Below the pieces are notes generated by a model. It worked only from the letters and a program-made list of their open reading frames with translations. It made no database searches and was not told the origin of the DNA. A DNA stretch of 64,000 bases from Xanthomonas hortorum pv. pelargonii. Lineage in GTDB: Bacteria > Pseudomonadota > Gammaproteobacteria > Xanthomonadales > Xanthomonadaceae. Both the position numbers and the translations under genes were made by a program. Below are positions 50,868 through 60,844 of this stretch, in pieces. Within the stretch, counting starts at the first letter, position 1; each line of letters starts with the position of its first letter. The stretch lies in contig NZ_CP098604.1 in assembly GCF_024499015.1 (NCBI RefSeq), positions 682,001 through 746,000 of the forward strand, written 5' to 3'.

Positions 50868-51083
50868 TCGGGAATCGGGATTGGGCAATCGGTAAGAGCA
50901 GGCGCCCGCAAGGGCGCCTTTTTTGTGCGTGTCCATCCGCGCGTATCTGTGCGGCGAGACCTGGCAGGCGACGATCGCCAGCCAATGACGCCCAATGGAC
51001 AGCCAAATGCCTGCGCGCCTCAACAACACGGCCGCCTGACCCTGCTTTGACCGATTCCCGATTCCCGAATCCCCATTCCCGAC
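50868..51083 (+). repeat. Inverted pair of GGGAATC runs before metG
   Basis: A forward run (50868-50893) directly after the DUF2147 stop and an inverted run (51053-51083) just before metG bracket the gap. Confidence 0.75.
50901..50925 (+). terminator. Rho-independent terminator after DUF2147 gene
   Basis: GGCGCCC-GCAA-GGGCGCC stem followed by T6. Confidence 0.82.
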
Positions 51084-51121
51084 TAATGCGATAATCGCCC
51101 GTCCCCCGCATTACGCCTGCC

Positions 51122-53212
51122 ATGACCCGCACCGCACTCGTCACCACCGCCCTGCCCTACGCCAACGGGCCGCTGCATCTTGGCCATCTGGTCGGCTATA
51201 TCCAGGCCGACATCTGGGTGCGCGCGCGCCGCCTGCGCGGCGATAAGACCTGGTTTGTCTGCGCCGACGACACCCATGGCACGCCGATCATGCTCGCCGC
51301 CGAAAAGGCCGGCGTGACCCCGGAAGCCTTCATCGCCAACATCCAGGCCAGCCATGAGCGCGATTTCGCCGCATTCGGGGTGACCTTCGATCATTACGAC
51401 TCGACCAATTCGCCGGTCAATCGCGAGCTCACCGAAGCCTTCTATACCAAGCTCGAGGCCGCCGGTCACATCAGCCGTCGCTCGGTGGCACAGTTTTACG
51501 ACCCGGCCAAAGGCATGTTTCTGCCGGATCGCTATATCAAGGGCATCTGCCCCAACTGCGGCAGCGCCGATCAATACGGCGACAACTGCGAAGTCTGCGG
51601 CGCCACTTATGCCCCGACCGAGCTGAAAGATCCCAAATCGGTGATCTCCGGCGCCACGCCCGAACTGCGCGATTCGGAGCATTTCTTCTTCGAAGTGGGC
51701 CATTTCGACGGCTTTTTGCGTGAGTGGCTGGCCGGCGATGTGGCGCTGCCCGGCGTCAAGGCCAAGCTCAAGGAATGGCTGGATACCGAAGGCGGCCTGC
51801 GCGCATGGGACATCTCGCGCGATGCGCCGTACTTCGGCTTCCAGATTCCCGGCCAACCGGGCAAGTATTTCTACGTGTGGCTGGACGCGCCGATCGGCTA
51901 TCTGTGCAGCTTCAAGACGCTGTGCGCGCAGATGGGCGAAGACTTCGACGCGCATCTGGTCGCCGGCACGCAGACCGAGCTGCATCACTTCATCGGCAAG
52001 GACATCGTCAATTTCCACGGCCTGTTCTGGCCGGCGGTGCTGCACGGCACCGGCCATCGTGCGCCGACCCGGCTGCACGTCAACGGCTATCTGATGGTGG
52101 ACGGCGCCAAGATGTCCAAGTCGCGCGGCACCTTCGTGATGGCGCGGACCTTTCTGGATGTGGGCCTGGAGCCGGAGGCGCTGCGCTATTACTTCGCGGC
52201 CAAGTCCTCTGGCGGCGTGGATGATCTGGATCTGAATCTGGGCGATTTCGTCACGCGGGTGAACTCCGATCTGGTCGGCAAGTTCGTCAACCTGGCCAGC
52301 CGCTGCGCCGGCTTCATCGGCAAGCGCTTCGACGGCAAGCTGGCCGACACCCTGCCCGACCTGGCGCAATACGAGCGCTTCGTCGCCGCGTTGGCGCCGA
52401 TCCGCGAGGCCTATGAGCGCAACGACGCGGCCAGCGCGATCCGCCAGACCATGGCGCTGGCCGACGAGGCCAACAAGTACATCGACGACACCAAGCCATG
52501 GGTGATCGCCAAGCAGGAAGGTGCCGATGCGCAGCTGCAATCGGTATGCACGCAGGGTTTGAACCTGTTCCGCATTCTGGTCGCCGCACTCAAGCCGATC
52601 CTGCCGCGCACCTGCGCCGAGGCCGAGGCTTTCCTGTCGGCACCAATGACCAGTTGGGAAGACGTCGCGCGCCCGCTGACCGCGCACACGATCCAGCCCT
52701 ACACCGCCCTGTTCACCCGTATCGACCCCAAACTGATCGACGCCATGACCGACGCTTCAAAAGACACACTAGCCGCACCCGCAGCAGCACCCGCCGCAAC
52801 CACCGCCAAACCCGCGCCGTCCAAGGCCGAGGCAAAGCCGGCAGCGCCTGCGAATCCCGAATCCCCGATCCCCACTCCCAGCCTCATCGGAATCGACGAT
52901 TTCGCCAAGCTCGATCTGCGCATCGGCAAGGTGCTGGTGTGCGAATTCGTGGAAGGCTCCGACAAGCTGCTGCGCTTTGAACTGGACGCCGGCGAGCTGG
53001 GCAAGCGGCAGATCTTCTCGGGCATCCGCGCCAGCTACGGCGAACCGGAAACGCTGGTCGGCCGCAGCGTGGTGTTCATCGCCAACCTGGCGCCGCGCAA
53101 GATGCGCTTTGGCATCAGCGAAGGCATGATTTTGTCGGCCGGCTTCGATGGCGGCGCGCTGGCGTTGCTGGATGCCGATGGTGGCGCGCTGCCGGGGATG
53201 CCGGTTCGGTGA
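51122..53212 (+). CDS. metG: Methionyl-tRNA synthetase
   Basis: Charges tRNAMet. 696 residues, class I, long form. Seen: HIGH-type PLHLGHLVGYIQADIW, the knuckle zinc site CPNCGSADQYGDNCEVCG (~146-163), KMSKS in GAKMSKSRGTF, an anticodon-binding helical domain, and a C-terminal OB tRNA-binding domain (FAKLDLRIGKVLVCEFVEGSDKLL, ~600-696). The linker between the last two is Ala/Pro/Lys-rich and ends in NPESPIPTPS, which is encoded by an inverted GGGAATC-type repeat. The start at 51122 gives the family MTRTALVTTALPYANG. Confidence 0.97.
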   Translation: MTRTALVTTALPYANGPLHLGHLVGYIQADIWVRARRLRGDKTWFVCADDTHGTPIMLAAEKAGVTPEAFIANIQASHERDFAAFGVTFDHYDSTNSPVNRELTEAFYTKLEAAGHISRRSVAQFYDPAKGMFLPDRYIKGICPNCGSADQYGDNCEVCGATYAPTELKDPKSVISGATPELRDSEHFFFEVGHFDGFLREWLAGDVALPGVKAKLKEWLDTEGGLRAWDISRDAPYFGFQIPGQPGKYFYVWLDAPIGYLCSFKTLCAQMGEDFDAHLVAGTQTELHHFIGKDIVNFHGLFWPAVLHGTGHRAPTRLHVNGYLMVDGAKMSKSRGTFVMARTFLDVGLEPEALRYYFAAKSSGGVDDLDLNLGDFVTRVNSDLVGKFVNLASRCAGFIGKRFDGKLADTLPDLAQYERFVAALAPIREAYERNDAASAIRQTMALADEANKYIDDTKPWVIAKQEGADAQLQSVCTQGLNLFRILVAALKPILPRTCAEAEAFLSAPMTSWEDVARPLTAHTIQPYTALFTRIDPKLIDAMTDASKDTLAAPAAAPAATTAKPAPSKAEAKPAAPANPESPIPTPSLIGIDDFAKLDLRIGKVLVCEFVEGSDKLLRFELDAGELGKRQIFSGIRASYGEPETLVGRSVVFIANLAPRKMRFGISEGMILSAGFDGGALALLDADGGALPGMPVR

Positions 53213-53275
53213 GGCGGGATTCGGGAATCGGGAATCGTAAAAGCGAGACCTGATTGTTGAGGGGGACCTGACACG

Positions 53276-53615
53276 AGTGCTTCGCCCGTACCCTCATCCG
53301 CCCCTACGGGGCACCTTCTCCCGGTGGGAGAAGGAAGAGACTAAGCCCCTCTCCTGCGGGAGAGGGGTTGGGGTGAGGGTACGGTGCGAAGCCCTGGTGT
53401 CGTTCCAACTGCACGTGGCTTCGCCCGTACCCTCATCCGCCCCTGCGGGGCACCTTCTCCCGGTAGGAGAAGGAAGAGGCTAAGCCCCTCTCCTGCGGGA
53501 GAGGGGTTGGGGTGAGGGTACGGTGCGAAGCCCTGGTGTGGCTCCAACTGCACGTGGCTTCGCTCGTACCCTCATCCGCCCCTGCGGGGCACCTTCTCCC
53601 GGTGGGAGAAGGAAA
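53276..53615 (+). repeat. 139-bp tandem repeat, about 2.4 copies
   Basis: Unit starts at 53281, 53420 and 53559 (period 139). Each unit has two hairpins: CCTTCTCCC/GGGAGAAGG and CCCCTCTCC/GGAGAGGGG, and edges CTTCGCCCGTACCCTC / GAGGGTACGGTGCGAAG, so the whole unit is itself an imperfect palindrome. It is flanked by GGGAATC runs (53217-53238 and, inverted, 53635-53655). It fills the 448-nt gap between metG and the HAD gene. A related inverted copy lies at 27.7 kb. Confidence 0.9.
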
Positions 53616-53660
53616 AACACCGCGTCTTTAACCCAATCCCCAATCCCCAATCCCAGCCCC

Positions 53661-54251
53661 ATGCAACTCGCCCTGTTCGACTTCGATCACACCATCACTA
53701 CCTGCGACACCTATGCGCGCTTCCTGCGCAAGGTGGCAACGCCGGCGCAGCTGGCTGCGGCGAAGTGGCAGGTGGGTCCGTGGGTGTTGGGCTATCGGGT
53801 TGGGTTGATCTCCGCGCAGGCCTTGCGCGCACGCGTCACGCGCCTGGTCTTCAGCACTCGTTCGCTGGAAGAAATGACCATGCACGGGGCGGCGTACGCA
53901 CGCAACGATCTGCCTGGCATGTTGCGCACGAACGTGATGCAGCGCATCGACTGGCACCAGGCGCAGGGGCATGAAGTGGTGCTGGTGTCGGCGTCGCTGG
54001 ATCTGTATCTGCAGCCGTGGTGTGCGCAGCATGATCTGTCGTTGATCTGCAATCGGCTGGAACACCACGCCGGCGTGTTGAGCGGGCGCTATGCCAATGG
54101 CGATTGCGGGCCGCACAAGGCCACGCAAATCCGCCTGCGCTACGACCTGTCGCAGTACGAGTGCGTGCATGCCTATGGCGATAGCCGCGAAGACACACCG
54201 ATGCTGGCGCTGGCGCAGCGGCGCTGGTATCGCGGCTATCTGTTGCACTGA
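53661..54251 (+). CDS. HAD-superfamily IB phosphatase
   Basis: 196 residues. Motif [17 protein letters not shown] (nucleophile Asp and following Asp), motif [16 protein letters not shown] (Ser), motif III Lys in [12 protein letters not shown] and motif [13 protein letters not shown] are all present, the pattern of the PSPase-like SerB/CicA subfamily. The phosphate ester substrate is unknown. The stop lies one base before the start of the rnfB-like gene. Confidence 0.88.
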   Translation: MQLALFDFDHTITTCDTYARFLRKVATPAQLAAAKWQVGPWVLGYRVGLISAQALRARVTRLVFSTRSLEEMTMHGAAYARNDLPGMLRTNVMQRIDWHQAQGHEVVLVSASLDLYLQPWCAQHDLSLICNRLEHHAGVLSGRYANGDCGPHKATQIRLRYDLSQYECVHAYGDSREDTPMLALAQRRWYRGYLLH

Positions 54252-54252
54252 C

Positions 54253-54684
54253 ATGCCCATTGCAACGCCCACTTCCACGCCCGATCTGGTCGAACGTCTC
54301 GACCGCCTGCTGCCGCAGACCCAATGCGGCCAGTGCGGTTACGACGGCTGTCGCCCGTATGCGCAGGCGATGGCAGACGGCAAAGCCGACGTCGATCATT
54401 GCCCGCCCGGTGGCGACGCCGGTGCCCGCGCGCTGGCGCACGCACTGCAGGTTCCTGCACGCCCGTACGACCGCACCCGTGGCACCCACACGCCGCCGCA
54501 AGTGGCGTGGATCGTGGAGGCCGACTGCATCGGCTGCACCAAATGCATCCAGGCCTGCCCGGTGGATGCCATCGTCGGCGGCGCCAAACACATGCACACG
54601 GTGATCGCGCCGCTGTGCACCGGCTGCGAGCTCTGCCTGCCAGCCTGCCCGGTGGATTGCATCGAGCTGCGCACAATCGGCTAG
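54253..54684 (+). CDS. RnfB-like [4Fe-4S] ferredoxin, orphan
   Basis: 143 residues. The N-terminal Fe-S domain has [16 protein letters not shown] with a later Cys (DHCPPGG), like RnfB/RsxB; it is followed by two [4Fe-4S] ferredoxin motifs ([19 protein letters not shown] and [18 protein letters not shown]). The N-terminal membrane anchor found in RnfB of full Rnf complexes is missing, and no rnfA, C, D, G or E gene is near. It may deliver electrons in a soluble pathway. The symbol is withheld for that reason. Confidence 0.82.
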   Translation: MPIATPTSTPDLVERLDRLLPQTQCGQCGYDGCRPYAQAMADGKADVDHCPPGGDAGARALAHALQVPARPYDRTRGTHTPPQVAWIVEADCIGCTKCIQACPVDAIVGGAKHMHTVIAPLCTGCELCLPACPVDCIELRTIG

Positions 54685-54801
54685 ACGGCTCGCAAAAGGC
54701 CTCCAACTCCTACCTTCCGTCAGGAACGTCCTGACGCATCCGGCGCATCCGTGCTGCGGACGCGCTCGTATTGGTGTGTACTCCCATCGAGGAATCCGCC
54801 G

Positions 54802-55587
54802 ATGCGCCCATTCGCCGCCCTTGCCACGTTAGCCGCACGCTGCCGGCCGATCCCGCCGTTGTTGTTGCTGGTGCTGGGCTGTTCGCCGCTCAGCGCAGCA
54901 GCTGTCACCCGTGTGGACGGCGATGCCTTCGATGGCGACAGCGGCGCGCTGCGTTACCGCGAGTCGCACTGGCTGCTCGACGACGGCGGCCGGGTGGTGC
55001 TGTATCGCTGCACGGACGGGCGCCCGTTCGCGCGCAAACTGGTCGATGGCGGCGGCCCCTCGCCCAACTTCAGCCTGCTCGATGGACGCGACGGCTACCG
55101 CGAAGGCGTGCGCCAACGCGATGGCGTGCGCGAGATGTTTCAGCAGGAACCCGGCAAGACCGAACGCCGCACTGCGCTGCCGGCCAGCGAAGGCGCGCGC
55201 GTCATCGATGCCGGTTTCGATGCCTATCTGCGCACCCAATGGGACGCACTCGCCAGCGCAACGCAGCGCGTCGACTTCGTGCTGCCGAGTCTGCAGCGCC
55301 AGCTGGCCTTCAAGGTCGAACGGATCGGCGACAGCGCCGGCCAGCGTCGCTATCGGCTCAGCCTGGATGCCTGGTACGGCGCGGCGGTGCCGTCGCTGGA
55401 GGTGCGTTACTCGATCGCCGACAAGCGTCTGCTCGAATTCCGCGGCGTCGGTAACCTGCGCGACGAGCGCGGCCGCTATCCGCACGTGCGCATCGTTTTC
55501 CCGGACACTGCTGCGCGTGCCGCCAGTGCGGACGAGTTGCGCCAGGCACGCGAGCAGCCGCTGGCCAAGCGCTGCAGCGCCCCGTGA
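54802..55587 (+). CDS. Secreted hypothetical protein
   Basis: 261 residues, family not recognised. The signal peptide region PPLLLLVLGCSPLSAAA contains a possible lipobox (LLVLGCSP), so it may be a lipoprotein. The mature part is rich in charged residues (FDGDSGALRYRESHWLL, LPSLQRQLAFKVERIGDS). The ATG at 54802 has GAGGAA upstream. Stands alone. Confidence 0.7.
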   Translation: MRPFAALATLAARCRPIPPLLLLVLGCSPLSAAAVTRVDGDAFDGDSGALRYRESHWLLDDGGRVVLYRCTDGRPFARKLVDGGGPSPNFSLLDGRDGYREGVRQRDGVREMFQQEPGKTERRTALPASEGARVIDAGFDAYLRTQWDALASATQRVDFVLPSLQRQLAFKVERIGDSAGQRRYRLSLDAWYGAAVPSLEVRYSIADKRLLEFRGVGNLRDERGRYPHVRIVFPDTAARAASADELRQAREQPLAKRCSAP

Positions 55588-55672
55588 ACCAGACACGCGC
55601 CATCTTCACGTTCGACCACGCGCCCTTGCGTACAACGGCCCGGGCACCCATTCCCCAAGCAGGAACATCCTC

Positions 55673-56041
55673 ATGGCCAAGGCCTATCTCTGGATCAACG
55701 CAGCGCTCTACGTCGTCCTGGCGATCTGGTGCACGCTCTCACCGGCCAAGACCGCAAATGCGGTCGGTTACACCCAGCTTTCGCCGGCCGGGCAGTCGGA
55801 ATACCTGGTCATCTACGGCGGCCTGCAGTTGGGCATGGCGTTTTTGTTCGGTTACTTCGCCTGGATCGATCAACCCCGCACGGGGCTGCTGGTGGCACTT
55901 GCCTTCTACGTCCCGATCGTGCTGTTCCGCACTGTTGCGCTCTCGCGGCTGTGGCCGGTCTCTGCACCGACGGTTGCGCTGGCAGGCGTGGAAATCCTGT
56001 TGCTGCTCGCCGCTGTGCTGCTGTGGTTCCGGCACAAGTGA
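55673..56041 (+). CDS. DUF4345 family small membrane protein
   Basis: 122 residues with four hydrophobic segments, e.g. INAALYVVLAIWCTL and GVEILLLLAAVLLWF. The middle LSPAGQSEYLVIYGGLQLGMAFLFGYFA resembles the DUF4345 block. Function unknown. The start at 55673 matches the family MAKAYLWINA-like N-terminus. Confidence 0.75.
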   Translation: MAKAYLWINAALYVVLAIWCTLSPAKTANAVGYTQLSPAGQSEYLVIYGGLQLGMAFLFGYFAWIDQPRTGLLVALAFYVPIVLFRTVALSRLWPVSAPTVALAGVEILLLLAAVLLWFRHK

Positions 56042-56099
56042 AAGACACGCTGTAGCCAGTCCGGTAGGATCGGCGCCACCTTACTCAACGCCCGACCGC

Positions 56100-56663
56100 A
56101 TGAGTGCCATTCCTGGCCACGACGACGATGAAACCGGACGCCTGCTCACCGCAACTGCGGGCGGCGACCGGCATGCTTTCGAAGCGCTGTACCGGCAGAC
56201 CTCGGCCAAGCTGTTCGGGGTGTGCCTGCGCATGATTCCGCAACGCGCCGAAGCCGAAGAAGTGCTGCAGGACGTGTTCACGCTGATCTGGCACAAGGCC
56301 GGGCAGTTCGATCCGGCGCGTGCACGCGGGCTGACGTGGCTGGCGATGATTGCGCGCAACAAGGCGATCGACCATCTGCGCGCCAACGCACCGCAGCGCC
56401 GCAACGTGACCCTGGACGATGCCGGCGACCTGCGTGCCAGCGATGCCTCACCGCTGGAGCGCACCGAGCGCGCCAGCACGCGCCACCGCATCGACCATTG
56501 CCTGGCCGAACTCGAACCGCCGCGCAGCGAGTTGATCCGCACCGCGTTCTTCGATGGCATCACCTACGAAGAACTGGCGGCGCGCACCGACACGCCGATC
56601 GGCACGGTCAAGAGCTGGATCCGTCGTGGCCTGGCCAAACTCAAGGCATGTCTGGAACGATGA
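56100..56663 (+). CDS. ECF (group IV) RNA polymerase sigma factor, SigK/RskA type
   Basis: 187 residues. Region 2 (ATAGGDRHAFEALYRQTSAKLFGVCLRMI through WLAMIARNKAIDHLRA) and region 4 (LAELEPPRSELIRTAFFDGITYEELAARTDTPIGTVKSWIRRGLAKLKACL) are intact, with no extra domains. Its stop overlaps the anti-sigma ATG by 4 nt (ATGA), the usual sigma/anti-sigma pair. The lipid-modification operon starts ~1 kb downstream in the same direction. Regulation of that operon is inferred from proximity. Confidence 0.93.
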   Translation: MSAIPGHDDDETGRLLTATAGGDRHAFEALYRQTSAKLFGVCLRMIPQRAEAEEVLQDVFTLIWHKAGQFDPARARGLTWLAMIARNKAIDHLRANAPQRRNVTLDDAGDLRASDASPLERTERASTRHRIDHCLAELEPPRSELIRTAFFDGITYEELAARTDTPIGTVKSWIRRGLAKLKACLER

Positions 56664-57497
56664 GCACGCCATTCCCCATCGACCAGGAACCGCCGCGCGA
56701 CGTGCTTGCCGGCGAATACGTGCTGGGCCTGCTGGGCGCCGACGAGCGCCTGGCGGCCGAACAACGCATCGCCACCGACAGCCAGTTCGATCAGGCCGTC
56801 CTGCAATGGCAGCAACATCTGATGCCGCTGCTGGACGAAATCGCGGCGGTGACCCCGTCCGATCAACTCTGGCCGCGCATCCGCCAGACGCTGGGCTTCG
56901 ATACGCCATTGCGCGCAGTGGCGGCAGCATCGACCAAGCACCACCACATCGGCCACGCCACTGTGGAACAGCGTGCGCTTCTGGCGCTGGGCCAGTGCCG
57001 GTGGCTTGGCAACTGCTGCAGTGTGCGTGCTGGCCTTGTTGAACGTTAACACGCCGCCCGCACCGGTGCAGCCGCCAGTCACTGGCCCGGTGGTACAGGC
57101 ACCGCCGGTCACGACTCCAGCAATCCCGGCCACCCCGCCTGCCACCGGCATCGCGATGACCGCCACGTTGGCGACCGAAGACGGCCGGCCGGGCTACGTG
57201 GCCTTGATGGATGCCGACAAGCACACCATCACGGTGACGCCGCTGGATCGCACCGCCACCGCCGACAAGGTGCCCGAACTTTGGTTGATCACCGCAGACG
57301 GCAAGCCGCATTCGATGGGCACGTTCGACGATCAACGCGCACGCCGCGCGCAGATCCCCGATCAGCTGATGCCCATGCTAAGCAACGAGGCTCTGTTGGC
57401 CGTCACCCTGGAACCACTGGGCGGTGCGCCGGGTGGCATCCCCACCGGTACTGTGGTGGCCAAGGGCGGCATCAGCACGCTGGCAATGGCGCCCTGA
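56660..57497 (+). pseudogene. RskA-type anti-sigma factor, +1 frameshift
   Basis: The N-terminal part (MSTPFPIDQEPPRDVLAGEYVLGLLGADERL..., an anti-sigma binding domain) is in one frame up to about residue 93. The rest, including the membrane segment RFWRWASAGGLATAAVCVLALLNV and the RskA domain (GYVALMDADKHTITVTPLDR, PELWLITADGKPHSMGTF), is in the next frame. Dropping one C near 56939 joins ...AAASTK to TTTSATPLWNSVRFWRW..., a natural fusion. So the gene is frameshifted in this sequence. The first fragment ends at a stop at 57049 without a membrane anchor. Error or mutation cannot be told apart here. Confidence 0.82.
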
Positions 57498-57506
57498 TCC
57501 GGCGGT

Positions 57507-57539
57507 GAGCTTGCCTGCGAGGCTCTCGCAGGCAAGCTC
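57507..57539 (+). terminator. Terminator after the anti-sigma gene
   Basis: A 15-bp perfect stem (57507-57521 with 57525-57539), then GTTT. It separates the sigma/anti-sigma pair from the lipid operon. Confidence 0.75.
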
Positions 57540-57720
57540 GTTTCACGAACGACCTCATGCGCGCCAGCGATACGGCGTGTGGTCAATTGTGTGCGCGATT
57601 GCGCGAATTATCAGTGTGATCAGACGAACCTTACACAGGCATGCGACGATCATGCGCGCTGGTGCATCTGTTTGCCGGCAGCGTTCGTAAAGGGTCACGA
57701 CCAACGACGGAGAACCACGC

Positions 57721-58715
<995 letters not shown>

Positions 58716-58719
<4 letters not shown>

Positions 58720-59966
58720 GCGAGGGCAGGATTGCCGTGGTCGGCAGTGGCATCGCCGGCCTGGGCGCGGCGTGGCTGTTGTCGCGGCGCTATGAAGTCA
58801 CTCTGTTCGAGGCCGCCGATTATCTCGGCGGGCATACGCACACGCACGACATCCAGCTGGAAGGCCAGCGCTACGCGGTGGACAGCGGCTTCATCGTGTT
58901 CAATCCGCAGCACTATCCGTTGCTCACGCGCATGTTCGCCGAGCTGGACGTGGCCGCGCAGCCGACCACGATGAGCTTCTCCGTGCACGATGCGCGCAGC
59001 GGGCTCGAATACAACGCCGGCAGCCTGGGCGGGCTGTTCTGCCAGCGCCGCAATCTGCTCAGCCCGCGCTTCTGGGACATGTTGTCCGATCTGCGCCGCT
59101 TCTATCGCCAGGCACCGGCGGTGCTGCACAGCGACGAGCAGTTCAGCACGCTGGGCGAGTATCTGCAGCGGCATGGCTACTCGGCGGCGTTTCGCGACCA
59201 GCATCTGGTGCCCATGGCCTCGGCGCTGTGGTCATCGCCCTCGCAGCGCATCCTGGAATTTCCGATGGGCCAGCTGATCGGCTTCATGGCCAACCACCAC
59301 ATGCTGCAACTCGGCGGGCGGCCGCAGTGGCAGGTGGTGCGTGGCGGATCCAACAGCTATGTGCGCGCGCTGCGGCGGCGCTGGCAGGTGCTGGAGCGGT
59401 TGTCCACCCCGGTGCATGCGATCCGGCGCGTCGGCAACGGTGTGGTGCTCAGCTCGCTGCGCGGCGAAGAACATTTCAACGACGTGGTCCTGGCTTGTCA
59501 CGCCGACGATGCATTGGCGTTGCTCAGCGACTCCACCCCTGCCGAGCAGCAGATCCTGGGCGGCATCACCTACCAGAACAACGACACCGTGCTGCATACC
59601 GATGCGCGTGTGTTGCCGCGCGATCGCCGCGCCTGGGCGGCATGGAACGCGCATGTGCCAGCCGACCCGCAGGCGCCGTGCACGGTGAGTTACTGGATGA
59701 ACGCGCTGCAGTCGATCGAAGCGCCGCAGCCATTCATCGTCAGCCTCAATCGCGACCACGACATCGACCCGGATAAGGTGTTGCGGCGCATGCGCTATCG
59801 CCACCCGGTGCAGAACGCGGCAGCACTCGCTGCACAGACGCGCAAGGCCGACATCCAAGGCGTGCAGCACACCTGGTTTGCCGGTGCGGCATGGGGCTTC
59901 GGCTTCCACGAAGACGGCCTGCGCAGCGGTGTGGATGTGGCGCACGGCCTGGGAGTGCCGTGGTGA
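58716..59966 (+). CDS. FAD-dependent oxidoreductase of the amine-oxidase fold
   Basis: 416 residues. The N-terminal dinucleotide-binding motif [20 protein letters not shown] is followed by [14 protein letters not shown] and [16 protein letters not shown]; the C-terminal [21 protein letters not shown] closes the FAD site. This family accompanies CFA-like methyltransferases and DUF1365 in many bacterial lipid clusters. In Rhodobacter furan-fatty-acid genes a related flavoprotein is proposed to desaturate a methylated chain; applied here that is inference. Coupled by 4-nt overlap upstream and a 1-nt overlap downstream. Confidence 0.85.
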
Positions 59967-60844
59967 TGCAGCTGCTGCGCGAAGCCAGCACCGATGCGGT
60001 GCCGTTGCCCCCGACCGAGGGCAGTGGCGCCGGCAGCGTGGCGGCCCCGTTGCGCAGCGCGCTCTATACCGGTTGGGTGCGGCACCGCCGGTTTGCGCCG
60101 AAACCGCTGGATTTCCGCTACAAGCTGTTTTTGATGTATCTGGATCTGTCCGAACTGGATCGGGTGTTTGCGCAGCGTTGGCTGTGGTCGGTGGGGCGCG
60201 CCAACCTGGCGCAGTTCCGCCGCAGCGATTATCTCGGCGACCCAACTATTCCACTGGATGAAGCCGTGCGCGATTGCGTGCAGACCCACACCGGCGAGCG
60301 CCCCGACGGCGCGATCCGCCTGCTCACGCATCTGCGCTACTTCGGCCATGTGTTCAATCCGGTCAGCTTCTACTACTGCTTCGATCGTCACGACGGCCTG
60401 CGCTGGATCGTTGCGGAAATCACCAACACGCCCTGGCAGCAGCGCCACACCTACGTACTGCCGGTGGCGCAGGCGCGCACGCACCGCGACGTGCATGCCT
60501 GGCGCTTCGACAAGCGCTTCCACGTCTCGCCCTTCATGGGCATGCAGCACCAGTACGACTGGCGTTTCAGCGTGCCGGACGCGCAATTGCGCGTGCATAT
60601 GGAGGTGCTGGATGCACCCGATGCCGACGCAGCAGGCAACGACAGTGGCGCCCGCCGTTTCGACGCCACCCTGGTGCTGCAGCGCCAGCCGCTGACCGCG
60701 CGCACCCTGGCGCGCACGCTGCTGGCCTACCCCTTGATGACCGTGCAGGTGGTGGTCGCCATCCATTGGCAGGCCTTGCGCCTGTGGCTGCGCGGCAACC
60801 CTGTGCACGACACCCCCCATCCGCCTGTGCGAGAACGCCGATGA
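59966..60844 (+). CDS. DUF1365 family protein
   Basis: 292 residues. The DUF1365 hallmarks are RHRRFAPKPLDFRYKLFLMYLDL, LTHLRYFGHVFNPVSFYYCF, the HVSPFMGM block and a C-terminal hydrophobic stretch LLAYPLMTVQVVVAIHWQALRL that may associate with membrane. Function unknown; the family is nearly always found with CFA synthase and FAD oxidoreductase genes. Its ATG overlaps the preceding stop by one base. Confidence 0.87.
   Translation: MQLLREASTDAVPLPPTEGSGAGSVAAPLRSALYTGWVRHRRFAPKPLDFRYKLFLMYLDLSELDRVFAQRWLWSVGRANLAQFRRSDYLGDPTIPLDEAVRDCVQTHTGERPDGAIRLLTHLRYFGHVFNPVSFYYCFDRHDGLRWIVAEITNTPWQQRHTYVLPVAQARTHRDVHAWRFDKRFHVSPFMGMQHQYDWRFSVPDAQLRVHMEVLDAPDADAAGNDSGARRFDATLVLQRQPLTARTLARTLLAYPLMTVQVVVAIHWQALRLWLRGNPVHDTPHPPVRERR

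Noticed and set aside
53276..53615. 139-bp tandem repeat as CRISPR
   Set aside because: The whole 139-bp unit repeats with no unique spacer part.
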